From: Hymenobacter fodinae
GTDB taxonomy: Bacteria > Bacteroidota > Bacteroidia > Cytophagales > Hymenobacteraceae
Direction: 5' to 3'
Length of the DNA stretch: 64,000 bases
NCBI RefSeq assembly: GCF_004745825.1
Contig: NZ_SRLA01000002.1
Location: 744,001-808,000, forward strand
Part shown: positions 49,627 through 58,833 of the stretch, one piece after another
Numbering within the stretch: the first letter of the stretch is position 1
How the letters are laid out: each line of letters begins with the position of its first letter
Notes under the pieces: generated by a model
Told to the model about the DNA's origin: nothing
The model's database searches: none
What the model saw: the letters and a program-made list of their open reading frames with translations, nothing else
Position numbers and translations under genes: made by a program

Positions 49627-52600
49627 TTAAAGTGCCTCGCCAAACCCCACAATTTGCAACGTGCTGGTGCCACCCGTGCCTTTGCGCACGTTGATTTGGG
49701 TGGTGACGCGCTCTTTCAATGCCTCCACGTGCGAGATGATGCCAATGGTTTTACCACTGCCCTGCAGCATCTCCAGTGCCGAGAGGGCAATGTCAAGGGT
49801 GTCGGGGTCGAGGGTACCAAAACCTTCATCAATGAAGAGCGTGTCGATTTGGGTTTTGCGGCCGGCCAGCTCCGATAGGCCTAGCGCCAACGCCAAACTC
49901 ACGAGGAAGCTCTCCCCACCCGACAACGAATTCATGGATCGGGTGCTGCCGGCCTGGTATTCATCTAGAATGAGCAAGTCGAGGTGTTCCTCGGGGTTGC
50001 GCATGATGCGGTAGCGGTCGGTGAGGCGTAGCAGATGGCGGTTGGCCAGATCAACGAGGCGAGCCAGAGTGAGTCCCTGGGCAAACTCACTGAATTTTTT
50101 ACCGTCTGCTGAGCCGATCAGCTCGGTTAGCTGCCGCCACCGCCGGGCCTCCTGCTGCTGGGTGGCAAGCTGAGCGGCGAGTGAGGCGTGACGCTCCAGG
50201 CCCGCCCGATGGTCAAGCAGGCGCTGCTGGCGCTGGCCTAGCTGCTGGTTGAGACTAGCCATCAGCTGAGTAGTATTGCGGAGCTGCTGCTCTACCGACT
50301 CGGCGGGCTCTTCAGTGAGGGAGCGGGCCTGCTCGTGCTGCAGTTGCTGGGCTAGCTCCGTGAGCGTTTGCTGGGCCAGGGCCACATCGTGCTCGTGCTG
50401 CCGGAGCTGCTCAGCCAAGCGGCGCACTTCAGAGTCGGGGAGGAGCAGGGCGGTGAGGGCGGCGGGGTCGGGAGCCAAGCCTGCCGCCGTAAGCGCTGCC
50501 ATAAGTGTGGCATGTTGCTGCTCGCGTAGGTGCTGCTGCTGCTCGGTGTCCTGCTCACGCTGGCGTAGCTGAGAAGTGGCAGTGGCTAGACCAGTGTCGT
50601 GCTGCTGTAAGTGCTGCTCGGCGAGCTTTAGACGGCTGTCGGCTTGGCGTAGGGCATCGTTGAGCTGCTGACGAGCCTGGGCTACATCAGGGCCCGCAAA
50701 GAGTTGCTGGCGTTGCTGCTGCTGGGCCTGAATGGCTTGGTGCTGCTCCAGCAACCCCTGCTTGTTGGCCCGCAGCCACTCCTGCAGCAGCAGCTTTTCC
50801 TCTTCGGCCTTGGTAGCCTCTACGCTGATGCCGCGCAGCTCAAGTTCAGCCCGCGTCCGGAGCTGGTGCTTCTGCTCAAACTCCGCAATGCGTTGGCGGG
50901 CTTGGTCCATGAGCGCGCGCCCATTTTCCTCCGTAAACACCATCCCGAAGTTCTGGAGCTGGCTCTGAATCATGATGCGCGCGTCCGGCACCCGGTCTTC
51001 CGCATCGGCCAGGGCCTGGGTTAGTTGGGTTACATCTTGCGCGTAGGCCTGTTGCTGGCGGGCGGCCCCTTCTTGCTGGCTGTTAGCCTGGGCCAGCTGG
51101 TGCTCCGCCGTGGTGCGCTGGTCGCGCAGTTCCCGGAGTTGCTGTACCAATGCCCGAATCTCCTCGGCCGCGGCTGTTTCGGCTGTTTCGGGCAGTAGCT
51201 GAATGGTGTCCGTTGGCGCGGCTTCCGGCTCCGGACCCGTTTGCTCCAGCATGGTCACGTAGGTGTTCAGGCGGTTGTAGCGAGCACCTAAAGCCCGCAC
51301 GTGTTGGCCAAGTTCGTCTTCGCGCTGCCGGTCGTGCTGTAAGGTATCTTCGCTCACGCCCAGTACACCCGCCATGTAGGGGTGTTCGGTGGCACCGCAC
51401 ACGGGGCAGGGCTGCCCTGCTTCAAGCAAGTGGCGCGTATCGGTGTGGTTGAGGATGAGCTGCTGCATCTGCAGGCTGCGGCGCAGGTCGTCCCAGTGCT
51501 GCTGTTGCTTTTCCTGCTCCCGCTGTAGGCCACTCACGTGGTGGCGCAGCCGGTATAGCCACGTGTTGCGGGTAGCCGTAGCCGTTTGGTAGTGGGCTGT
51601 AAGCTCCGCGAGCTGTTGTTGGGCCTGCGCGGCCACCTGCTGATACCGAATAGTTTCGGTGGCGGCTTGCTGCTGCCGTTGGGTAGCCTCGTGCAGGCGC
51701 TGCCGCAACTGGCCTAGCTCGCCCTTGAGGTGCTCCCAATGCTGAAAATTAGCCGAAAGCTCGGGCAGAGACTCTTTTAACTCACTGATGTTGGCGTTTA
51801 GCTCCAGCCACTTGCTCAGCTCCCGAACTTGCTCACGCAGCTCCCGGGCCTGGCCCGCTGCATGCTCGGCGCTGAGCTTGAGGCTCTTGCACTTCTCGTT
51901 TTTCTCGTCGTATTCCTGCCGGCTCAGTAGGAGGTGCTTGTGAGCCTCCTGCATTTGAAAATCCAGCTTTTCGGCTTCTAGTAGCTTCGGCTCCAGTTCC
52001 TGGCGGGCCGCTTCGGCTTGGTTGTGGGCAGTTTGCGCGGCAGTGCGGGCCAGGGCGGCCTCGTCCCGGCGCTGCTGCAACTGCGGCAGCCGCTCCCGCA
52101 ACTGGGCAGTTTCCTGCACAAGCTTCCTTATTTGCTCATCAGCTTGCCGCAGCAGGGCCCAATCGGTGGCGAAAGGGGCGGCTTGTGTGTGCAGACTCAT
52201 GCGCTGACGAAGGGGGGCCAGCGTATCGGCTTGGGCCGTGAGCTGCTGCAGGCGCAGTTGGCTGCGTTGCTGCTGACTTTGCAGTTCGTGCAAGCGCCGG
52301 AGCCAGCTTTGGGCATCCAGCAGGCGCTTTTGCGTGCCGGTTGCGGTTTGCAGCTGCTGTTCCAAAGCCTGTATTTCTCCTTCCAGAAAGGAAACTTCCT
52401 CGGGCGAGAGTAGTACTACGCCCGCCAACCCTGCCCGGAGGGTTTCTACCTGCTGGGTTTCGTGCTTGGCGCGCTCAAAGGCGGCTTTGGAGATGTCAGA
52501 GTACTTTTTGGTGTCAGTAATCTTTTCCAGCAGCTGCGCCCGCTCACCCGCCGTAGACTTCAAAAAGCGCGTGAACTCGCCCTGAGCTAGCAGCACTGAG

Positions 52601-53061
52601 CGCAGAAACTGCTTGTACTCTAGGCCACTCAGCTCGGCTACGCGGGGAGGTACCTTCGATTTGTAGTCCTCCAGAATAGGCCACTTGTCCGACGGCGCCT
52701 CGCCCTCGGGTTGCTCGCTGAGCTCCATGGTGGGCGGCTGGAGCTTGCCATCGGGCTTTTTGCGGGCCCGGTACTGGCCCCACTTCGAGCGGTAGCGGCG
52801 TCCGTTTACCTCAAACTCTACCTCAGCCCAGCTTTCGCCCGTGCCGTGGCTCATGGCTTGCTCGGGCCCGCCGGCTTCGTGGCGAGGCATCTGGCCGTAG
52901 AGAGCCAACGTAATAGCGTCGAGGATGGTGGTTTTGCCGGCTCCCGTAGCCCCAGTAATGGCAAACAAGCCCGAATCGGCGAGGGGGGCCTGGCCAAAAT
53001 TGACTTCGTGCTCCCCGCGCAGGGAGTTCAGATTATAAAAGCGGACGCGCAGGATCTTCAT
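49627..53061 (-). CDS. sbcC: Exonuclease subunit SbcC (Rad50-like)
   Basis: A 1144-aa SMC-like protein. Walker A GATGAGKTTILDAI at residues 37-50; a long coiled coil rich in Gln/Leu (about 190-900) broken by the zinc hook CPVC near residue 553; signature LSGGESFLVSLALALGLSEL and Walker B TLFIDEGFGTLD at the end. With SbcD it forms a nuclease that cuts hairpins and processes double-strand breaks. Usually sbcD and sbcC are adjacent; here sbcD is 4.4 kb to the right. Length is normal. Confidence 0.96.
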   Translation of the reverse strand: MKILRVRFYNLNSLRGEHEVNFGQAPLADSGLFAITGATGAGKTTILDAITLALYGQMPRHEAGGPEQAMSHGTGESWAEVEFEVNGRRYRSKWGQYRARKKPDGKLQPPTMELSEQPEGEAPSDKWPILEDYKSKVPPRVAELSGLEYKQFLRSVLLAQGEFTRFLKSTAGERAQLLEKITDTKKYSDISKAAFERAKHETQQVETLRAGLAGVVLLSPEEVSFLEGEIQALEQQLQTATGTQKRLLDAQSWLRRLHELQSQQQRSQLRLQQLTAQADTLAPLRQRMSLHTQAAPFATDWALLRQADEQIRKLVQETAQLRERLPQLQQRRDEAALARTAAQTAHNQAEAARQELEPKLLEAEKLDFQMQEAHKHLLLSRQEYDEKNEKCKSLKLSAEHAAGQARELREQVRELSKWLELNANISELKESLPELSANFQHWEHLKGELGQLRQRLHEATQRQQQAATETIRYQQVAAQAQQQLAELTAHYQTATATRNTWLYRLRHHVSGLQREQEKQQQHWDDLRRSLQMQQLILNHTDTRHLLEAGQPCPVCGATEHPYMAGVLGVSEDTLQHDRQREDELGQHVRALGARYNRLNTYVTMLEQTGPEPEAAPTDTIQLLPETAETAAAEEIRALVQQLRELRDQRTTAEHQLAQANSQQEGAARQQQAYAQDVTQLTQALADAEDRVPDARIMIQSQLQNFGMVFTEENGRALMDQARQRIAEFEQKHQLRTRAELELRGISVEATKAEEEKLLLQEWLRANKQGLLEQHQAIQAQQQQRQQLFAGPDVAQARQQLNDALRQADSRLKLAEQHLQQHDTGLATATSQLRQREQDTEQQQHLREQQHATLMAALTAAGLAPDPAALTALLLPDSEVRRLAEQLRQHEHDVALAQQTLTELAQQLQHEQARSLTEEPAESVEQQLRNTTQLMASLNQQLGQRQQRLLDHRAGLERHASLAAQLATQQQEARRWRQLTELIGSADGKKFSEFAQGLTLARLVDLANRHLLRLTDRYRIMRNPEEHLDLLILDEYQAGSTRSMNSLSGGESFLVSLALALGLSELAGRKTQIDTLFIDEGFGTLDPDTLDIALSALEMLQGSGKTIGIISHVEALKERVTTQINVRKGTGGTSTLQIVGFGEAL

Positions 53062-53125
53062 ACAGAGCGGTAAGTTGCCGGCGCACGTGCCACCCTACAA
53101 ACGGGCACGGCTGCCTAGGCCACTA

Positions 53126-53133
53126 CAAAGTTA
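53126..53133 (-). promoter_or_regulatory. -7 element of sbcC
   Basis: TAACTTTG on the minus strand, exact consensus, 64 bases before the ATG at 53061. Confidence 0.5.
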
Positions 53134-53280
53134 ACTTACCAGGTCCGCAATACATTCCCGCCCGTTTGCCAAGGCCATCGAGCCTCAGCAGAGCGCTCCA
53201 TGCGTCCGTAGTGGCAAAGCTGGTCAGTAACCCACAGGCCCCGAACCGGGTACACCCACTGGTACCTAGTTGATATTGTG

Positions 53281-53580
53281 ATGAAAGCATTTAAGCATTT
53301 GATTTCTGGTAGCCTACTGCTGCTAACTCCCGCCGTTATGAGCTGCTCTATTTTTCAATCGGGCTCAGGCTCAGGTTCGGGCACCACTTCTGGCTCAATG
53401 GCTAGCTATGATTCGCAGCAGATAGAAACGCTACGAAGCGAAATTGCGGAGCAAGAACGCGTCACGAAAGAAGCAAAACTTCGGGCCAAGAGTGAGCAGG
53501 AGCGGCTGTCGGCCAAAAAGCACCAGTTGAAAGCCGCTGAGCGCGACCGGAAGGCCAACCAGATCGGCTCGGGCAGTTAA
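53281..53580 (+). CDS. Small coiled-coil lipoprotein
   Basis: A 99-aa lipoprotein from the ATG at 53281 (an adjacent in-frame GTG is one codon earlier). The signal peptide ends VMSC with Cys22. A Gly/Ser linker (GSGSGSGTTSGS) is followed by a charged coiled coil (ETLRSEIAEQERVTKEAKLRAKSEQERLSAKKHQLKAAERD). Such proteins often tether envelope components; no partner is visible. Confidence 0.75.
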   Translation: MKAFKHLISGSLLLLTPAVMSCSIFQSGSGSGSGTTSGSMASYDSQQIETLRSEIAEQERVTKEAKLRAKSEQERLSAKKHQLKAAERDRKANQIGSGS

Positions 53581-53634
53581 TAGCATCGCATCTAACACAG
53601 AAAATACTAACGCAAGCAACTTAGCTTGCCGTAG

Positions 53635-53659
53635 CGGCTCGCCAACCTTTGGCGAGCCG
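53635..53659 (+). terminator. Terminator of the small lipoprotein gene
   Basis: CGGCTCGCCAA (53635-53645) pairs perfectly with TTGGCGAGCCG (53649-53659), followed by TTTTTG. Confidence 0.92.
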
Positions 53660-53808
53660 TTTTTGCGCCAAGTGGGGTAGGAAGCCCACGAGTACCAAAG
53701 CCAACTGGTTTGGCTACTGCAGGCCGCGTGGTTGCCGATAGCCACTGTAAAAGAGACTTGGGAGCGAGGCAGAAAGTGGTAGATATTGTAGGCAGAGGCC
53801 TAGGCGCT

Positions 53809-53830
53809 TTGCGTCACGCTTGCGTCACGC
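53809..53830. repeat. 11-base direct repeat
   Basis: TTGCGTCACGC occurs twice back to back (53809-53819 and 53820-53830), about 110 bases before the NTF2-like gene. Possibly a regulator site or a slippage product. Confidence 0.5.
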
Positions 53831-53936
53831 TACTGAGGTAAAAAGGCGTTACCGCCTAAGCTTATTAGGTCTTCTGCTATCTTGGGAAGAGTTGCGCACG
53901 TTGCGTTATCTTCTCTCACCGGCTACTCCCTCTGCC

Positions 53937-54446
53937 ATGCCTGTGCCCTTTCGTATTGGCTTAACTCTGATGGCATTCTTCTGGCTGATGGCGGTTACAG
54001 CTTGTACCACCACTCGGCCCGCAGCTGTTCAAGTACCCGCCGCTCCGGCGCCCGTATCTCCGGCGCTGTACCGGACCATTGCCCGCCTCGACAGTGCCAT
54101 GTTTGTGGCTTTCAACCGGCACGACCTGGCGCAGTTGCAAACGTTCTTCGCCTATGACTTGGAGTTCTACCACGACAAGGGTGGCCTAGCCAACTTCGAG
54201 CAGACCATGCAAGGATTCCGCAATTTGTTTGAGCAGAATAAAACCACTGGCCTAAACCGCCAGCTTGTGCCCGGCACCTTGGAGGTATTTCCAATCAAGG
54301 ATTATGGTGCCGTAGAGACTTATCAGCATCGTTTCTGTCACGTTGAGAATGGCAAAGACGACTGCGGCACTTTCAAGAATATGATGGTGTGGCGCCTCAG
54401 GGATGGACAGTGGAAAGTTACGCGGGTGGTTAGCTACGACCACTAA
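53937..54446 (+). CDS. NTF2/SnoaL-like lipoprotein
   Basis: A 169-aa protein from the ATG at 53937; an in-frame start further up would put a basic, non-signal leader before the signal peptide. The signal peptide ends VTAC with Cys23. The mature domain RLDSAMFVAFNRHDLAQLQTFFAYDLEFYHDKGGLANFEQTMQGFRNLFEQ, then DYGAVETYQHRF and VWRLRDGQWKVTRVVSYDH, fits DUF4440/NTF2-like folds. Function is not predictable. Confidence 0.82.
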   Translation: MPVPFRIGLTLMAFFWLMAVTACTTTRPAAVQVPAAPAPVSPALYRTIARLDSAMFVAFNRHDLAQLQTFFAYDLEFYHDKGGLANFEQTMQGFRNLFEQNKTTGLNRQLVPGTLEVFPIKDYGAVETYQHRFCHVENGKDDCGTFKNMMVWRLRDGQWKVTRVVSYDH

Positions 54447-54550
54447 ATTGGGTATAGTAGTAGTGGCCAACAGTTGAGCTGTAGCGTATACACAGTTGAG
54501 TTATGGTTGTCTGACGACATGCCCAGCTTTCAACTCTTACAGCTACTCCT

Positions 54551-54838
54551 ATGGAACCTAACCCCACCTCGCCGCAGCCCACTCCGGGCCCTAACACCTT
54601 ACCCGCGAAGGGCACCACCGATACCCAGCGCACCGATGCCGACGCGGGCACTAATCTGCCACCACCCGCCACCCCGCCAGCGGCCGCACCCGCTACGCCT
54701 GCTGAACCGGAGGCTACCCCTGATTCGGAAAGCGAAACCACTGAGGCACCCACCGACCCCTCGGCTACCTCGCAGTCTGACCCAGCCGGGGAGGCTGACC
54801 CCGGCGCCAGCAACACTAGCAACGACGAGCCCCTGTAG
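54551..54838 (+). CDS. Disordered Pro/Thr/Ala-rich acidic protein
   Basis: A 95-aa protein with ATG at 54551 and almost no hydrophobic residues. It is made of Pro, Thr, Ala, Ser, Asp and Glu (for example PATPAEPEATPDSESETTEAPTD). It is certainly unfolded if made. Similar small low-complexity proteins are common in Hymenobacter. Coding status is supported by an uninterrupted frame only. Confidence 0.5.
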   Translation: MEPNPTSPQPTPGPNTLPAKGTTDTQRTDADAGTNLPPPATPPAAAPATPAEPEATPDSESETTEAPTDPSATSQSDPAGEADPGASNTSNDEPL

Positions 54839-54984
54839 CAGTTTGGAGAGCCCGCTTTGCCGGTTCTTCTCGGTATCCTGATCTGAAATTACTACACAGT
54901 TCAAGAAGCTGCAGGTAATCAGGGAATAGACATCAGATACGTAAAACTCATTTGCCTACCTGGCCTAGGGAAATTGTTAGGACA

Positions 54985-55034
54985 CAAAGAAGCCCCCGCC
55001 ACGCCTTGAATAAGGTATAGCGGGGGCTTCTTTG
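54985..55034. terminator. Terminator hairpin
   Basis: CAAAGAAGCCCCCGC (54985-54999) pairs perfectly with 55020-55034, with partial pairing in the 20-base loop. It lies between converging genes, 15 bases from the small gene at 55049. Confidence 0.88.
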
Positions 55035-55048
55035 CGGTAAAATGCCGC

Positions 55049-55285
55049 TTAACGGTTTGCGCCGAACGTAGGAGTTATTGCGTTTTTGCTCTTGTTGCGA
55101 TTATACAGGTAGGCAGCACCAGCAGCTAGGAGCGCGCCACCCATCAGCTTGCGGTTGAAGCCACCGCCCCGGCTGACAGTATCAGAAGGAACAGAGGAGT
55201 TTCTGGCAGAATTACCTCCAAAAAGGCCTGCAAGCAGGCCACCCATTGTACCGCTTGGTTTGCGGTCAGAACCGAATATGCTCAT
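55049..55285 (-). CDS. Small glycine-rich protein with one helix
   Basis: A 78-aa protein from the ATG at 55285 (MSIFGSDRKPSG). It has glycine-rich stretches (GGLLAGLFGGNS) and one hydrophobic stretch (LMGGALLAAGAAYLYNRNK). It may be a membrane-associated protein; I cannot assign it. Terminator hairpin at 54985 lies after its stop. Confidence 0.6.
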   Translation of the reverse strand: MSIFGSDRKPSGTMGGLLAGLFGGNSARNSSVPSDTVSRGGGFNRKLMGGALLAAGAAYLYNRNKSKNAITPTFGANR

Positions 55286-55539
55286 GATTGACAGGGGAAA
55301 TGGTGTAGGCCTATAACGCACATTTCACCCGCAGGGTTAACCTAAACAGCAGGCTTAAGCCTCAGCAGTAGAGGGCTAGCCGCAATAGCGTATCGTCTCT
55401 TTACTGATGCTTTAAACCAGGTTAGGTCTGGGTTCTTACGGATGAGGTAGCGGGGGGTAGGGGAGGCCTAGGAATACGAGTTTCAATAAACTCGTGCTAG
55501 ATTCAAGCCTGACTCTGCCTTCCTAACCCCTGCTGTCCT

Positions 55540-56817
55540 ATGAAATTCCTGCTTAGTCTTTCTCTGCTCTCGTTGTCCCTCGGAGCCTTCGCCCAAGCCA
55601 CCAAACCCATTAAAGTAGAGGTTAAGAAGGCCGATGGTCGTTATGAACTGCTGCGGGGTGGGCAGCCGTACTTTATTAAGGGAGCCGGGGGCGGGCAGTT
55701 TCCGGAGCGCGTGAAAGCTTACGGGGGTAACTCTATTCGCACCTGGAGCACCCACGGGGGCGAGAAAACGTTGGCAGAAGCCAATAAAAACGGCCTCACC
55801 GTGATGATGGGCCTCGATGTAGCCCGGGAGCGGCACGGTTTCGATTACAACGACCCCAAGGCTGTAGCCGACCAGCTGCAGCGCCTGCGTGCCGACGTAA
55901 TGAAATACAAAGATGACCCCGCTCTGCTGTTCTGGGGCATTGGCAACGAGCTAAACTTAGAGTATACCAACCCCAAGGTGTGGGATGCCGTGCAGCAGAT
56001 TGCCCAGATGATTCATGAGGTAGATCCCAACCACCCCACCAGCACCGTGCTGGCTGGGCTCAACCAGAAGGAGGTTGATTACATCAAGGCCAAGTGCCCG
56101 GCCGTGGACATCCTCAGCATCAATACCTACGCTGGCCTAGCTGAAATTCCGCAGCAGGTACGCAACACCGGCTGGTCTGGCCCCTACGTGGTAGCCGAAT
56201 GGGGCCCCACCGGCCACTGGGAAAGCCCGGTTACGCCCTGGAAAGCCTCAGTGGAGGAAACTAGCAGCCAGAAAGCCGCCGTGTATAAAAGTCGCTACGA
56301 GGCCTCCGTGGCCAAAGACAAAACGCAATGCTTGGGGACTTATGTGTTTCTGTGGGGCCAGAAGCAGGAGCGCACCCCCACGTGGTATGGCCTGTTCACG
56401 GAAGATGGCAAGGAGTCCGAAGTAGTGGACGTGATGCAATACCTCTGGAGCGGCAAGTGGCCTACGAACCGCGTCCCACACCTGGCCTCGTTCCTGCTGA
56501 ACGGTAAGAAGGCCACCGACAACGTGTACCTCTTGCCCGGACAGAGCGTGCCCGCCGTCGTCTCCGTTACTGACCCCGACAAGGATGCCCTGACCTACCG
56601 CTGGGAACTGCTGCCAGAAAGCACCGACCTTAAATCGGGTGGCGACCGGGAAAGTAGGCCTGCCGCCATTCCGGGCCTGATTCCGGCCGGAGCTAAAGCT
56701 CAAACCACGTTGAAAGCCCCCACGAAAGAGGGCGCGTACCGCTTGTTCATCTACGCCTACGATGGGCACGATAACGTGGCAACGGCTAATATCCCGTTCT
56801 ATGTAAAGGGCAAATAA
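55540..56817 (+). CDS. Glycoside hydrolase (GH2/GH5-like TIM barrel) with C-terminal beta domain
   Basis: A 425-aa secreted enzyme. Signal peptide to about residue 19 (LSLLSLSLGAFAQA). TIM barrel from FIKGAGGG and NSIRTWSTHGGE, with likely acid/base Glu137 (GIGNELNLEY) and nucleophile Glu220 (VVAEWGPTGHWE). Residues about 315-425 (VSVTDPDKDALTYRWELL and AYRLFIYAYDGHDNVATANIPF) form an Ig/cadherin-like domain. It probably cleaves a beta-glucan or similar chain. Followed by an acetyltransferase 14 bases on. Confidence 0.85.
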   Translation: MKFLLSLSLLSLSLGAFAQATKPIKVEVKKADGRYELLRGGQPYFIKGAGGGQFPERVKAYGGNSIRTWSTHGGEKTLAEANKNGLTVMMGLDVARERHGFDYNDPKAVADQLQRLRADVMKYKDDPALLFWGIGNELNLEYTNPKVWDAVQQIAQMIHEVDPNHPTSTVLAGLNQKEVDYIKAKCPAVDILSINTYAGLAEIPQQVRNTGWSGPYVVAEWGPTGHWESPVTPWKASVEETSSQKAAVYKSRYEASVAKDKTQCLGTYVFLWGQKQERTPTWYGLFTEDGKESEVVDVMQYLWSGKWPTNRVPHLASFLLNGKKATDNVYLLPGQSVPAVVSVTDPDKDALTYRWELLPESTDLKSGGDRESRPAAIPGLIPAGAKAQTTLKAPTKEGAYRLFIYAYDGHDNVATANIPFYVKGK

Positions 56818-56831
56818 CCTCGGTGAAGCAT

Positions 56832-57335
56832 ATGCCAGTCAAACTCCGTGCTTGGTCGCCCAACGACCTGTCTAGCTTGGTTCAGTACGCCAATAACCCA
56901 GCTATTGCCGGCTTCATGAACGACCAATTTCCGCATCCGTACACCGAGGAAACTGGCCGTGATTTTATTGCCATGGCAAGTCAGGAGGACCCCTTGCACA
57001 TCTTCGCCATTGAGGTTGAGGGACAAGCTGTAGGCGGCATTGGGATTCATCCGCGTACTAATATCGAGCGTAAGAATGCCGAAATGGGCTACTGGCTGGG
57101 GGAGCCATTCTGGGGGAGGGGCATCATCACGGAGGCTGTGAAGCAACTAGTGGCCTACGGCTTCCAAACCTTTGATATCAACCGCATTTTCGCGCGCCCG
57201 TTCGGTACAAACCTGGCTTCACAACGGGTGCTACAAAAAGCCGGCTTTGTACTAGAAGCCAGCTTCGAGAAAACGTTCTTCAAAAACGGTGAGTACTATG
57301 ATGAGCTAGTGTATGCCGTGCGGCGGAATGGTTAG
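56832..57335 (+). CDS. GNAT-family N-acetyltransferase
   Basis: A 167-aa GNAT protein from the ATG at 56832 (a GTG nine bases earlier would fit but is less usual). Acetyl-CoA motif region GIGIHPRTNIERKNAEMGYWLGEPFWGRGIITEAVKQLV, then IFARPFGTNLASQRVLQKAGFVLEASFEKTFFKNGEYYDELVYAV, the pattern of RimJ/RimL-like acetyltransferases. Target unknown. Probably cotranscribed with the hydrolase in front. Confidence 0.9.
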   Translation: MPVKLRAWSPNDLSSLVQYANNPAIAGFMNDQFPHPYTEETGRDFIAMASQEDPLHIFAIEVEGQAVGGIGIHPRTNIERKNAEMGYWLGEPFWGRGIITEAVKQLVAYGFQTFDINRIFARPFGTNLASQRVLQKAGFVLEASFEKTFFKNGEYYDELVYAVRRNG

Positions 57336-57374
57336 CTTTTATACTGAAATGACTACAGGAAATTCTTATTAACA

Positions 57375-57470
57375 ATAGAACTGCAGCACATCAGCCTGAC
57401 GTAAGAAGTACCCCAGCACGCGTGATAGAGAGAGTTCTTCTTACGTCAGGCTGATGTGCTGCAGTTCTAT
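57375..57470. repeat. Perfect 34-bp inverted repeat between converging genes
   Basis: Arms 57375-57408 and 57437-57470 are exact complements; the loop is 28 bases. It carries no T run. Core CTGCAGCACATCAGCC and its complement. It differs from the REP-like family in sequence. Confidence 0.9.
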
Positions 57471-57483
57471 GCTAGATACTGGC

Positions 57484-58710
57484 CTAGAGGCTTTCCAGCA
57501 GCTCATCAAACGTGCGCAGCAGCTCGGCTCGGCCTTCCTCGGGTTCGGTTTCCAGGCGCTGCTCAAATACTTCACGCTCGGTGAAGTCGTGGAGGCTACG
57601 GGTGAGAGGTTCTTCGATTTCTTCCTCGCCTAGGGCACGAAGCTTCACGAGGCGGAAATGACGGCGGGCCAGCACCTCTACTTTCTTACGGTCCAACTCC
57701 TGGATCACCTTCAGTAAGGCATCGGCTACTTCTAGCTGGGTTAGCTCGGAGTGAATTTGCACGTCGGCCCAGGCGGGCAGCAGGAAGCCCGAGTTGTCGT
57801 AGGCCTGTAGGCCAGTCACTACTTCCTCCAGAGTACCGTGGAAGCGAATCAGACGACGCGTGCCGGGTACTTCCAGCGTTTCGAGGGTGTGCAGCTTGCC
57901 CGTCACGAACTCCAGTAGCAGCACCTCCTTAGGGTGGCCAATTTCGGAGAACGACAGCGGAATAGGGGAGCCCGAGTAACGGATATGCTCGCGGCCACCC
58001 ACGCGCTGGGGGCGGTGCAAGTGGCCTAGCGCCACGTAATCGAATACCTCGGGGAAATGGTCGGCGGTAATCTGGCCCAGGTTGCCCACGTGAATGGTGC
58101 GCTCGGAGTCGGAAGGGGCGGCGCCGGCGGCATAGAGGTGGCCGGTAGCCAGCACGGGGAGGCCAAGTTCTTTTAGTTGCCACACCTGCTCGGCAGCAGC
58201 AAGACGGGCGTAGTGGTCGGCAATGCCTTGTTTGATGCGGGCCTCGCGCTCTTCGGCAGTTTCGCCGGGCACGGAGAGGCGCACATCCCGGTCGCGCAGG
58301 AAAGGCACGGCACAGACCACCAGGCCCGGCTTGCCGTCAGCATCATCCAGTACCAGCACCTGATCTTCAAAACAATCGGGCACGCAGCCTACCACGTGCA
58401 CCCGTAAATGGCGCAGTAGGCGGGCGGGGGCGTTGAGGGTGGCGGGGGAGTCGTGGTTGCCGCCCACCACCACAATATCGCGGCAGCCGGTGCCGCGCAT
58501 ATTCAGCAAGAAAGAGTAATACAGCTCCAGCGCCTGATTGGAAGGCGAGCCAGTGTCGAAGATGTCGCCGGCGATAACCAGCACTTCCACGCGCTGTTCG
58601 CGCACCGTTTGTACCAGCCACTCCAGAAAGTGGCGGTGCTCCTCGGTGCGTTCGTGGCCACTGATGAAGCGTTGGCCCAAATGCCAGTCGGCGGTGTGTA
58701 GTACGCGCAT
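57484..58710 (-). CDS. sbcD: Exonuclease subunit SbcD (Mre11-like)
   Basis: A 408-aa metallophosphoesterase from the ATG at 58710 (MRVLHTADWHLGQRF). Metal ligands are in HTADWHLG, VIAGDIFDTGSP, GGNHDSP, ATGHLYA and ALGHLHRPQ, the Mre11/SbcD set in order. The C-terminal half is the capping domain (RLIRFHGTLEEVVTGL onward). It forms the SbcCD nuclease with SbcC, whose gene is 4.4 kb away. A perfect TATCTTTG box ends 6 bases before the ATG. Confidence 0.95.
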   Translation of the reverse strand: MRVLHTADWHLGQRFISGHERTEEHRHFLEWLVQTVREQRVEVLVIAGDIFDTGSPSNQALELYYSFLLNMRGTGCRDIVVVGGNHDSPATLNAPARLLRHLRVHVVGCVPDCFEDQVLVLDDADGKPGLVVCAVPFLRDRDVRLSVPGETAEEREARIKQGIADHYARLAAAEQVWQLKELGLPVLATGHLYAAGAAPSDSERTIHVGNLGQITADHFPEVFDYVALGHLHRPQRVGGREHIRYSGSPIPLSFSEIGHPKEVLLLEFVTGKLHTLETLEVPGTRRLIRFHGTLEEVVTGLQAYDNSGFLLPAWADVQIHSELTQLEVADALLKVIQELDRKKVEVLARRHFRLVKLRALGEEEIEEPLTRSLHDFTEREVFEQRLETEPEEGRAELLRTFDELLESL

Positions 58711-58716
58711 AGTGTG

Positions 58717-58724
58717 CAAAGATA
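58717..58724 (-). promoter_or_regulatory. -7 element directly before sbcD
   Basis: TATCTTTG on the minus strand, exact consensus, 6 bases before the ATG. A leaderless transcript is likely. Confidence 0.5.
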
Positions 58725-58761
58725 ACGCGCTGCGTAAGGGTTCCCGCAGAGGGTACAGCAG

Positions 58762-58807
58762 AAACGCGGAGGCCCGCAGAGAACTACCTCCGCGAACCTC
58801 CGCGTTT
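58762..58807. repeat. Inverted repeat of CCTCCGCG units
   Basis: AAACGCGGAGG (58762-58772) and CCTCCGCGTTT (58797-58807) are exact complements, with CTCCGCG repeated in between. It follows the stop of the rhodanese gene and could be its terminator. Similar CTCTGCGG/CCTCCGCG sequences are scattered in related genomes. Confidence 0.6.
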
Positions 58808-58833
58808 TCTTGGTAAACCTATGCAGGAATGGG

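Larger units (their letters stand above)
53581..53936. other. Spacer with terminator, tandem repeat and promoter
   Basis: This 356-base gap holds the hairpin at 53635-53659, an 11-base tandem repeat at 53809-53830, and a promoter at about 53882-53914: TTG at 53882-53884, 22 bases, then TATCTTCT at 53907-53914. No further gene is supported. Confidence 0.6.
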
